From Akkermansia sp. (lineage in GTDB: Bacteria; Verrucomicrobiota; Verrucomicrobiia; Verrucomicrobiales; Akkermansiaceae), in the NCBI GenBank assembly GCA_017521405.1, contig JAFXCP010000027.1, positions 41,264 to 105,263 of the forward strand: DNA of 64,000 nucleotides, given 5' to 3'. Below, in pieces: positions 22,484-30,229 of the stretch (position 1 is the first letter of the stretch; each line of letters starts with the position of its first letter). The position numbers and the translations under genes were made by a program. Under the pieces are notes generated by a model. The model saw nothing but the letters and a program-made list of their open reading frames with translations. It was not told the DNA's origin and did no database searches.

Positions 22484-25111
22484 ATGAACATGCCCTCTCT
22501 GCATTGGCGTATGGCGCTTACAGCGCTTGCATGCTCTCTGGCTTCTCCCGCCGTGGCTCAGGAATCCACGGGAGACCCCTTCCTCGATGCCATGATGAAG
22601 GACCAGCAGGAGCAATCCGCATCCACTCCGAAACCGGCTGCACAGCAACCTGCCCCCGCAGAGGAGGACCCCTTTGCCCGCATGGCGGCAGAACGCAAGG
22701 CTCGCCAGCAGAAAGAGGCCGAACAAGCTGCTGCCCCCATCCAAACCCGCCTTGTCTCCACCACGGATGAAACCCGCCTGCTGGATGATGCTGAGGTATC
22801 CCGCGAGCTGGGACCCGCCACCGGCCTCTTTAACAACGATGCCGCCTTCGATGGTCGCAAAGTAACGGAGGTGCAATTCCGCTACACGGGCGAGCGCACC
22901 GTGCCGGATGAACGCCTCCGCGATGTGGTCCAAACCCGCGAGGGCAGCACCTACTCCGCCTCCCGCCTCAACGCCGATTTGGAACGCCTTATCGAACGCG
23001 GCATTGTGGATGCGGATACGAGCGTTTCCGTGCTGCCCCAAGGCAGCAAAGGTGTGCGCGTTATTTTTGATGTGCGGGCCTCCTCCGTACTGGCCGGGGT
23101 GGGCTTCAAAGGTGTTACCGAATTCGAGGAAAATGACCTCCGCGAAGCTTCCAAACTTCAGCACGGCAACGTGCTGAATGACCGTGCCCTTGCCACCGCC
23201 CGCGCAGAAATCATCAAATACTACCAAGAAGCCGGTTACCCCGATACCAAAGTGAGCTGGCAGGCCAAGGAAACTGAAAATAAGGCCTATAAAGACGTTG
23301 TGTTCGATGTGCAGGAAGGCGATAAAGTGAGCATGAACATCATCCGCTTCGAAGGTAACCACGCCTTCGACGATGAGCAGCTCCGCCAACTCATGAAAAC
23401 CAAGGAGCGCGGCTTTTTCACCTGGATTACCAAATCCGGTCGCATCGACCGCGAACAGGTGGAGGACGACCTCGATGCCATCGTGCGCCACTATCGTAAC
23501 TATGGTTACCTCCGTGCCCGCATTGCCTCCGTGGAATACTCCGAAGGTCCCACCGCCGCCGGTGGCCGCAAACGCCTCCACATGAAGGTGAAGCTCGAGG
23601 AAGGCCCTCGTTATAAGGTGCGTAAAGTCTCCTTCGGCCCCCTCAAGGCGTACACCCCGGAAGAGCTGGAACCCGGCCTCAGCATGCTGGATGGCGATAT
23701 CTACTCCCTCCAGAAAGTTTCCGACGATGTGACGATGATTCGCAAATACTACGGCGCTAAAGGCTATGCCGATGCCGGAGTACGCCCGGACATTAACGAA
23801 GCCGGAGTAGAAGAAGACGGTACCCACCTGATTGATATCCGCTACGATGTACAGGAAGGAGAACGCTTCTCCGTAGGTCGCATCAACGTGCGCGGTAACA
23901 CCAAAACCCGCCAGCACGTCATCCTCCGCGAGCTTCCCCTCAAACCAGGCGAGAAACTCAACTCCGTAGACCTGGAAACCGCTCGCAAACGCCTCGAAAA
24001 CCTCAATTACTTCGATTCCGTGGAAGTTTCCCAAGGTCTCTCCACCACGGAAGGCTACCGCGATATCAACGTGAACGTACACGAGAAGATGACCGGTAGC
24101 CTCACCCTCGGCGTGGCCTTCTCCACCGTGGAAAACGTTTACGTATACACCACCATCACCCAATCCAACTTCGATATCCGCGGCTTTACCAACGGAACCT
24201 TCGTGGGCGGTGGCCAGCGCCTCACCCTCTCCGGCAAACTTGGTACGGAGTACAAGAGCGCTTCCGTTTACCTGTTGGAACCCTGGTTCCTGGACCGCAA
24301 ACTCGCCCTCAGCAACGAACTCTTCTACTCGGACTCCTCCTACATGAGCGATTACTACACGCAGGAAAACTATGGCTATGCCATTGGCCTGCGCCGCGCC
24401 ATCGGAGACGTCCAATCCCTTAAATTCGAGTACCGCATCGAAAACTTCTCCCTCAAGCCGGAGTACGATGCCCCCCTCTTCTTCCGCGAAAACAGCGGCG
24501 ATTTCACCCGCAGCCACTTCCGCCTTACCTACGACATCGACACCCGCGATGCTATGATAACACCCCGCAAAGGTGGCCACTTCTCCGCCTTTGCCGGTTA
24601 CAGCGGACCCGGCAGCACCGTGGAAACTTACACCGCCGGCATTAGCGGCTCTTACTACTACAACTCCGTATGGGATTCCATCCTCAGCGTCAACTTCGGC
24701 ATGGAAACCATCGATACCGTCGATAACGATGATGTAGTGCCCATCTTCGAACGCTGCTACCTTGGTGGCCCGAACAACCTGCGCGGCTTCCGTTACCGCG
24801 ATGTCGGCATGGTGGACGAACGCCTCGCCGGGGATGAAACCATGGGCGGCAACACCTCCGCCTTCGTCCAATTCGAACTCACCGTCCCCGTCATCGAATC
24901 CGTACGCTTCGCCGTCTTTGTGGACCTTGGCTTTGTGCACGAGGACAGCTTCGATTTCAAACCGCAGGACATTGCGGCCGATTACGGCTTCGGTCTCCGC
25001 ATCAACCTCCCCATGGGTCCTCTGGCTGTGGACTACGCCATCCCCTTCCGCGATGGCAACGCCGCGGATGATGACCCCCAATTCCAGTTCTATGTGGATT
25101 ACAAGTACTAA
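22484..25111 (+). CDS. bamA: Outer-membrane protein assembly factor BamA
   Basis: BamA inserts beta-barrel proteins into the outer membrane; the autotransporter and the barrel protein at 35535 in this window would be clients. The 875-aa protein has a signal peptide (residues 1-24, ending SPAVAQ) and a Pro/Gln/Glu-rich linker to about residue 120. POTRA domains run from about 125 to 530 (repeated patterns such as FEGNHAFDDEQLRQLMKT and INVRGNTKTRQHVILREL), followed by the Omp85 barrel from about 537 to 875 with the lid-loop motif LRGFRYRD. It ends in FYVDYKY, an aromatic terminal strand. The N-terminal charged linker is longer than in E. coli BamA. The ATG at 22484 fits the leaderless promoter. 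A terminator follows at 25141. Confidence 0.95.
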   Translation: MNMPSLHWRMALTALACSLASPAVAQESTGDPFLDAMMKDQQEQSASTPKPAAQQPAPAEEDPFARMAAERKARQQKEAEQAAAPIQTRLVSTTDETRLLDDAEVSRELGPATGLFNNDAAFDGRKVTEVQFRYTGERTVPDERLRDVVQTREGSTYSASRLNADLERLIERGIVDADTSVSVLPQGSKGVRVIFDVRASSVLAGVGFKGVTEFEENDLREASKLQHGNVLNDRALATARAEIIKYYQEAGYPDTKVSWQAKETENKAYKDVVFDVQEGDKVSMNIIRFEGNHAFDDEQLRQLMKTKERGFFTWITKSGRIDREQVEDDLDAIVRHYRNYGYLRARIASVEYSEGPTAAGGRKRLHMKVKLEEGPRYKVRKVSFGPLKAYTPEELEPGLSMLDGDIYSLQKVSDDVTMIRKYYGAKGYADAGVRPDINEAGVEEDGTHLIDIRYDVQEGERFSVGRINVRGNTKTRQHVILRELPLKPGEKLNSVDLETARKRLENLNYFDSVEVSQGLSTTEGYRDINVNVHEKMTGSLTLGVAFSTVENVYVYTTITQSNFDIRGFTNGTFVGGGQRLTLSGKLGTEYKSASVYLLEPWFLDRKLALSNELFYSDSSYMSDYYTQENYGYAIGLRRAIGDVQSLKFEYRIENFSLKPEYDAPLFFRENSGDFTRSHFRLTYDIDTRDAMITPRKGGHFSAFAGYSGPGSTVETYTAGISGSYYYNSVWDSILSVNFGMETIDTVDNDDVVPIFERCYLGGPNNLRGFRYRDVGMVDERLAGDETMGGNTSAFVQFELTVPVIESVRFAVFVDLGFVHEDSFDFKPQDIAADYGFGLRINLPMGPLAVDYAIPFRDGNAADDDPQFQFYVDYKY

Positions 25112-25140
25112 GCCCTCCCCATCGAACTGCTAAAACCTTT

Positions 25141-25181
25141 ACGCGCTGCCTCTCCCTCCTGCGGAAGGCAGCGCGTGTTTT
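25141..25181. terminator. Bidirectional terminator between bamA and the defence operon
   Basis: A 10-bp perfect stem (25141-25150 with 25167-25176), loop of 16 nt, is followed by GTTTTAT on + and by AAAGGTTTTAG on the - strand. It closes both bamA and the convergent TIR-SLOG gene. Confidence 0.8.
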
Positions 25182-25186
25182 ATCCC

Positions 25187-26953
25187 TTACAGCAAAACCC
25201 GGAGAATGCTCCGGAAAACGGACTCGTAATCCTTGCTCGCGGCACCATCCGGGCAATAGGACTCCGGCCAGGGATGCGTCCTGCTCAGTATTGCGGCCGC
25301 TCCATCCGTCGAGGCTAAGCAGAACGTGGGCTTCCCTTTGTGCTTTTCCCGGAAAAGCCTAAACTCATCTTCCACGCCATCCATCCCGCCGATGAAAAAA
25401 GCCGCATCGTACACCCCGCTCAGCATCTGCTCCCGCATTTCTTTCAACGCATTGGCTAAGGAAGTCTCTGCATCATAGGGAGTCCATGTCACACGTCCGC
25501 GCTCACTCAGCTCCCTAATCTTCGGGTGAATCTTATCCTCAAAATAGCAGGATTGGTAAATATCTATATGCTCTATGGCTCTGCACCCCTCTGCTACCTG
25601 CAATACAAATGGATTAACGGCCGGATGCCCCCCGAACACAATGCGACTATGCGGCACAAATACCCTGACGAGAGAACAAATGGCCCGCCGAATGCAGAGC
25701 GGATTGGGAGGATATTGCTTTGCCCGCTCCCCATACGGGCAGCTGGCCGAAAGAAAAATACGAAGCCTTGGATTCGTCTCCGTGGCCTCCGGCAAAACGT
25801 GTATTTTTGCCGCACGGCATAACCATTGAAAATAATTTCTACTCTCCTCCGTATACCCATCCAAATAGCAAAGGGCTTCAAGCTTTGATTTTGCCATACG
25901 ATTGTTCTTGGCAGAGTGGGCGTATCGAAAAACGGTTTTACTATTCGGCATGGAGGGGCACAACATGACCTTCTTATGGGATGATTCCATGCTCAATACC
26001 TGAGTATCATCCATGGGGTGGATATGTTTCACCACCTCCTTGCCTTGATTCAGCATCTCTTTCCACTGTGTGGTTAGTTTCCGGCGCCGAGCCGCTAATC
26101 CACGTACCCTCAGCGTTTCCAGATTATCGCAAACAGTTTCGTAATCAGGTATAAGCAGCTCTCGCTCCGCCGGAAGATGCCCGGCAGCCACCTCCGTCAG
26201 CTTCTCCACCCGGATAAAATCTGTTATGTGGTGTTTAATATGATTCTCTGCCACATTCGGCCAGAGAAGATGCACAAAAGTTACGCCACGTACCTCCGCC
26301 CCTATGATTTCCTTTTCAATCCATTCGGATTGGTCTATGTTTTCAGAATGCAAAAAAAGAACAATGTCGGCATCATTCAATTGTTCCATCAGTTTCTGCT
26401 GAAAATCATGGCCGCTAGGCATATTCACCACATCCAAAAACACCTCATATCCGCGTAAAACGAGAGCTTTCCGAAGTTTGTTGGCTATATTCTGGGAATC
26501 CTTCCTCCTGTAGCTGATAAAAACTTTGCGGCTGGAATGCTCCAGATGCAATCCCTGCATAATAGCTGTGAACAATTCCGGTGGTAAACTTCCATCGTCC
26601 CGGCAGGTACAGGCGTGGTATTTGCACAGTAGCTCGTCCCCCAATTCTTCATCCGCATTTTTACCCTGCACAACGGGAAAAACCAAGCACCCCAACTCAT
26701 ACAAAACCCTGATGGATTCCCCCTCTCCCTCGGAAAGAGAAGTGCCATTACCATCGGAAAAATAAACTCCGGCTACCTCGTTTTCCGCGTCGTTGTATTG
26801 CTGAATCTCCTCACTCCCCAAACCTTCCCGCAAGCAGAATAAATCAAAGGGAATTCCCCTATCGAGGCAGACCTGCTCCAGCATATGCCGAAAAGCCTCC
26901 ACATACTTTTCGGCACCGTACAAACCAAGTATGTACCTGTATGTTTTATTCAT
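25187..26953 (-). CDS. TIR-SLOG immune protein (last gene of TIR-caspase operon)
   Basis: A 588-aa three-part protein. Residues 1-137 are an unassigned N-terminal domain with a Rossmann/TIR-like pattern (GVYFSDGNGTSLSEGEGES, LGCLVFPVV). Residues 142-240 are a TIR domain (KVFISYRRKDSQ, VFLDVVNMPSG, QSEWIEKEI); E215, four residues after W211, aligns with the NADase Glu of catalytic TIRs. Residues 397-556 look like a SLOG domain: IVFGGHPAVNPFV (438-450), FFIGGMDGVEDEF (519-531) and a late STDGAAAIL loop. SLOG domains bind nucleotide-derived ligands and are the cyclic-ADP-ribose sensor of ThsA in type I Thoeris. It may act as a signal-gated NADase effector or amplifier (inference). The operon is AT-richer than its surroundings, suggesting acquisition by transfer. 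The gene begins 46 bp after the TIR gene. Confidence 0.8.
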   Translation of the reverse strand: MNKTYRYILGLYGAEKYVEAFRHMLEQVCLDRGIPFDLFCLREGLGSEEIQQYNDAENEVAGVYFSDGNGTSLSEGEGESIRVLYELGCLVFPVVQGKNADEELGDELLCKYHACTCRDDGSLPPELFTAIMQGLHLEHSSRKVFISYRRKDSQNIANKLRKALVLRGYEVFLDVVNMPSGHDFQQKLMEQLNDADIVLFLHSENIDQSEWIEKEIIGAEVRGVTFVHLLWPNVAENHIKHHITDFIRVEKLTEVAAGHLPAERELLIPDYETVCDNLETLRVRGLAARRRKLTTQWKEMLNQGKEVVKHIHPMDDTQVLSMESSHKKVMLCPSMPNSKTVFRYAHSAKNNRMAKSKLEALCYLDGYTEESRNYFQWLCRAAKIHVLPEATETNPRLRIFLSASCPYGERAKQYPPNPLCIRRAICSLVRVFVPHSRIVFGGHPAVNPFVLQVAEGCRAIEHIDIYQSCYFEDKIHPKIRELSERGRVTWTPYDAETSLANALKEMREQMLSGVYDAAFFIGGMDGVEDEFRLFREKHKGKPTFCLASTDGAAAILSRTHPWPESYCPDGAASKDYESVFRSILRVLL

Positions 26954-26999
26954 AATTTTTTACTCCCGCATACACCGCAGCATACGATTCTACTTCGTC

Positions 27000-27677
27000 T
27001 TAACCAATATCTCCTTTGCTGAGTTGTTGCAGAAGATCATAACTTATAGGAAGGAAATTTTTTGTAAGGCGGGAGATATCATAATCCATTCTTGGATAAG
27101 AAGTCTGCCGGGAGAAGTTTTCTATCAAAGAGATGTCTTGGCAGGAATTGAACAATTGCACCGCCTGCAATTCAAAATAAATCCATGGAGAATGAATGAT
27201 GTCAATGTTTGTGGAATCCTTCGCAGAAAGATAAAGAAAAATATCACTCCTCCGGATTTCCTTCAAGATGGCTCGCGAAAGCATCAGGTACATGTGAGCC
27301 GCCCATGAATTGCATTCAGAAAGGTACAATTTATCCTTCTTCTTTTGGATTTGCCGCAGAATCACATCCACTTGCCCCCATACATCTTCGTCTACAAAAC
27401 ATTTGTATGCCGGACAAAGTAATTCCTTTATGGCACGAGCTTCCTGAGCATATTCATGCGGGTGAGAAATAAAAATACGCCTCTTTCCTGTGCTTTTAGC
27501 CTGCGGAAAAAGAATGGCAGATAACTCCTCTTCCTGAATATACCCAAGCCGGAAGGATTCCTCAACGAACTCTTGAGCCTTTAGGGATAGCTTTGTTTGA
27601 GCGGAGGGGGAAGTGCAAAGATTTCTCCCCCTCAAGTCCTCATTGGCCTCAAGAATCCAGCATATTTTTTTCACCAT
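27000..27677 (-). CDS. TIR-domain protein of the TIR-caspase operon
   Basis: A 225-aa protein whose residues 66-175 read as a TIR fold: RRIFISHPHEYAQEA opens the first strand and loop, KCFVDEDVWGQ is the BB-loop region, SDIFLYLSAKD is strand D, and SPWIYFELQAV carries E169 four residues after W165, in the position of the catalytic Glu of NAD-processing TIRs. The first 60 residues (NLCTSPSAQTKLSLKA, EEELSAILFP) have no family I recognise and may sense infection. It lies 4 bp after the Nudix-like/TIR gene, so translation is probably coupled. In type IV Thoeris a TIR protein makes the nucleotide that activates the caspase-like protease; this is a candidate for that role. Confidence 0.75.
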   Translation of the reverse strand: MVKKICWILEANEDLRGRNLCTSPSAQTKLSLKAQEFVEESFRLGYIQEEELSAILFPQAKSTGKRRIFISHPHEYAQEARAIKELLCPAYKCFVDEDVWGQVDVILRQIQKKKDKLYLSECNSWAAHMYLMLSRAILKEIRRSDIFLYLSAKDSTNIDIIHSPWIYFELQAVQLFNSCQDISLIENFSRQTSYPRMDYDISRLTKNFLPISYDLLQQLSKGDIG

Positions 27678-27681
27678 AATA

Positions 27682-28881
27682 TTAGTTGACGTGGTTATTT
27701 CTCAAAATAATCCCCATTTGTTCTTCGAACTTGGTTCCTTCAAGATTCCTCACATCCAGAAATGTATATGTTCTCTGCAGTTTCTTATAATCCGGTAATT
27801 CGAGTATCTCCTCAGCCAAATTATCGTAAATAAGAATGATAACAGGTCGCATCCGATGCTTTCTTCTCACCTCCTCAATCCACTGCAGCTCCTCTATGAC
27901 ATGGGGTTTCGTAAGAGTCTTTTTGCCAAGGGTGATAATGTAACCCTGTGCATAGCGAATGGCATCTCGGGCATTTCCCACCCATGTATCAGAACTATTT
28001 GCTTCGGTATCATCAATCCAATATCTTATCTCCTTTTCGTGAAGAAGATGAGTTAACTTTTGAGTAAAAGGATGGTCTTCCTCTGCGTGGACAATGTAAT
28101 GCCCGGGGTCTGCACCAAAAATGGTCTTGTGCTGCCCGGTATCGGCAGAAAAATACTGGAAAGGCTGTGGCTTACCCATACGCTGCATCAACATGCTGAG
28201 TGCCCCTAATTCGGCCTGATTTTCTTTAGGATCAAAAGCATGCCATGCCTCTTCCAACGGGAAAAATCCTGCAATGGGATCATTTGGGTTTACATAGGGC
28301 TTCCTAAAAATTTCTCCGTCGTAGTCGTATTGTACAGTGAATACATAGAACAAATAAGTAATAGGTCCCATCGTTGCCCCTTTGTACATGGGCGTAGAAT
28401 TAACTACTTTAACGTATTTGGTATTTTTCACTACACCTAAAAATGAGATATTCCGATACTTAGCGGCTTCATCATGTTCAAACACTCTTCCTTGATAATA
28501 AGGAATAAGCCCACCGTAATTTCTAGGTACTTCACTGCGAATTCCGTTGGAAATAAGAGCAGAGTAATTATTCCCCTCATTAGTGCTTACCTGATGTCCG
28601 TGTGTGCCGACTTTGCCCATTGTTCTGGAGTAGAGCATGATTTCATTCTTTTTATTGAGTACGAGGAAGGAGTATTGGATAATCGCTTTGTTGATGCGCT
28701 CTCCTTCCCATAATTTTTTCTCTCGTATAATGTTAGCAATATTCGGGAGTGGAAGAAACTCTTTTTGAGAGAACATCTGCTCTACTTTGGGAATTTCATC
28801 TTTGTCAACGACAGTCTTTTCCTCACAAAAAGTGTTTTTGACTTCTTTGTAATTAGGCGAAAAATGTAATGGTTCTTTCAT
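27682..28881 (-). CDS. Nudix-like/TIR two-domain protein of the TIR-caspase operon
   Basis: A 399-aa protein. Residues of about 65-235 look like a Nudix-type fold: a strand IIQYSFLVLNKKNEIMLYSR, then GTHGHQVSTNEG in place of the usual Nudix GG-x5-E region, FLGVVKNTKYVKVV, and an FFPLEEAW element. The canonical REUXEE Nudix helix is not evident, so it may bind rather than hydrolyse a nucleotide. Residues of about 260-399 look like a TIR domain (YIVHAEEDHPFTQKLTHLL, IRYWIDDTEANSS, GYIITLGKKTLTKPHVIEEL), with E330 or E331 as the candidate NADase Glu. The start is put at 28881 (MKEPLHFSP), 23 bp after the caspase gene; the frame is open upstream into that gene. Domain calls are by pattern only. 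Confidence 0.65.
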   Translation of the reverse strand: MKEPLHFSPNYKEVKNTFCEEKTVVDKDEIPKVEQMFSQKEFLPLPNIANIIREKKLWEGERINKAIIQYSFLVLNKKNEIMLYSRTMGKVGTHGHQVSTNEGNNYSALISNGIRSEVPRNYGGLIPYYQGRVFEHDEAAKYRNISFLGVVKNTKYVKVVNSTPMYKGATMGPITYLFYVFTVQYDYDGEIFRKPYVNPNDPIAGFFPLEEAWHAFDPKENQAELGALSMLMQRMGKPQPFQYFSADTGQHKTIFGADPGHYIVHAEEDHPFTQKLTHLLHEKEIRYWIDDTEANSSDTWVGNARDAIRYAQGYIITLGKKTLTKPHVIEELQWIEEVRRKHRMRPVIILIYDNLAEEILELPDYKKLQRTYTFLDVRNLEGTKFEEQMGIILRNNHVN

Positions 28882-28904
28882 GTTGATATTCGGATTGTTA
28901 AGTG

Positions 28905-29885
28905 TTAAAAAGAACCTTTTTTTGCAAATCGCCAGTATTGCTTGCCTAATTCCGTGAGTCGGCATAATTGCCCCTGCATCGCAGCATCATACATACAGCT
29001 TGCCCCCACAGGTACGACCAGCCCATTGTAAGAAAGTTTTTGCAGCTTCTTAAACAGTTCCACCTTCTTCGGATCAGCATAGGGTTGCTTACGCACATGT
29101 TTTACTTTCGGATCGTTCGTCCATTCGAACGAGGGATCTAACTCGATGAGATCATCCTCACTCTTAAAATAATAAGCCATTTCGCGCAAAATCTCTATTT
29201 CTACCGCCTCATGCACCTGCCGAATCACATTGAATCGAGAAACATTGGCTTTGTACATCGGTCGTTGCTCCCATGCCCCCAATGCCTTGTCGATATAGGC
29301 ATAAATGCCCGCAGTCGTAATTCGTCCCAAAACATCCGCAGCACTCCCCCGCAGCCCCTCCAGCAGCAAGCGCGTGAACACGCTGCCGTTATTGGAGCAA
29401 GCCGCAGTCTCGTAACTCCTACAGGCGGTCATTAACGTCACTCCGTTAGCTATCTGAATCGCCCCGCTTGTTCCTGAAATCGCCGAAATATTTCCCGCGG
29501 CCCCGGCAAAACAACAGTCCAAAATGACAATTTTATCTCGGAATTTCGATGCATTCACCATTTTAAGCAAGTCATCAAAGCTAAAATAACTCGCTGTTGT
29601 GTATGTTGTCTTAGCCGGTACAAGATACGACCCCCATTTATCCTGTGCCCCATGGCCGGAATAATAAAATAAAGCAGTATCCCCCTCTCCCAGAAAAAGT
29701 TCACTAGCCATTTCCTTTAATTCCCTTGCTGTGCCAACATTGCATTCCACCCGACAATCAAAATTTCGTTTGTTATCATCATTCCGCTCTAAAAGAGCCG
29801 CCATTTCCTTAGCATCCTTCACGCAGCAGGGAAGAGAATTGCTTGGATATTCGTCTATACCGATGAGTAATGCTTTTTTGGACAT
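28905..29885 (-). CDS. Caspase-like protease (peptidase C14), first gene of TIR-caspase operon
   Basis: A 326-aa protein with a caspase/metacaspase domain over residues 3-230: KALLIGIDEYP (first strand), FYYSGHGAQD with catalytic H78, and IVILDCCFAG with catalytic C125, then MTACRSYETA. There is no signal peptide, so it acts in the cytoplasm. The C-terminal 95 residues (KKLQKLSYNGLVVPVGASCMYDAA to the end) form a separate segment seen in bacterial caspase-family proteins, possibly the ligand-sensing part. In type IV Thoeris a caspase-like protease is activated by a TIR-made nucleotide and degrades cell proteins to stop phage. Here it heads an operon with three TIR proteins, driven by a TTGTAA-16-TATAAT promoter. 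Confidence 0.9.
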   Translation of the reverse strand: MSKKALLIGIDEYPSNSLPCCVKDAKEMAALLERNDDNKRNFDCRVECNVGTARELKEMASELFLGEGDTALFYYSGHGAQDKWGSYLVPAKTTYTTASYFSFDDLLKMVNASKFRDKIVILDCCFAGAAGNISAISGTSGAIQIANGVTLMTACRSYETAACSNNGSVFTRLLLEGLRGSAADVLGRITTAGIYAYIDKALGAWEQRPMYKANVSRFNVIRQVHEAVEIEILREMAYYFKSEDDLIELDPSFEWTNDPKVKHVRKQPYADPKKVELFKKLQKLSYNGLVVPVGASCMYDAAMQGQLCRLTELGKQYWRFAKKGSF

Positions 29886-29953
29886 ATTGCTAATTAATTT
29901 CTGGTTAAAGATTTGCGTTATACTTTTTTATCAGAATGGATATCCTTATCTGT

Positions 29954-29981
29954 ATTATAGAATAAAAACAGTGTATTACAA
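29954..29981 (-). promoter_or_regulatory. Promoter of the TIR-caspase operon
   Basis: On the - strand: TTGTAA (29976-29981), 16-nt spacer, consensus TATAAT (29954-29959). The leader to the caspase ATG would be about 60 nt, unlike the leaderless host genes. The 344-bp gap 29886-30229 also holds the divergent promoter at 30184; I see no gene in it. Confidence 0.7.
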
Positions 29982-30183
29982 GATAAAAAGTGTATTCAAA
30001 AAATACCGTCGATGCGGACTGGCTTTGCCCCCGGTTGGGAAACAGCGGGGAGCTTTGTTCACATACCTCATTCAGGGAATCCCCCCCCACACGTACCCCA
30101 TATTTTCCTTGCCTTCCTTACGACTCCTTGCCTCAGAGCATGATGGCGTGTTAAAAGACTTTGTAATACGTATGACTTTTTTC

Positions 30184-30212
30184 TTGACGTGGTTGCTGTT
30201 ATAGTGTAATTC
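30184..30212 (+). promoter_or_regulatory. Promoter of the AbiC-like membrane protein gene
   Basis: TTGACG (30184-30189), 17-nt spacer, TAATTC (30207-30212); TGTAAT at 30205 with 15-nt spacing is an alternative -10. The leader is about 12 nt. Confidence 0.5.
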
Positions 30213-30229
30213 TGTATCAAAGAATATTT

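Noticed and set aside
22463-25081. A minus-strand frame of 872 codons opposite bamA.
   Set aside because: It is a mirror of the codon bias of bamA; the product is a Gly/Val/Ala/His run without domains.
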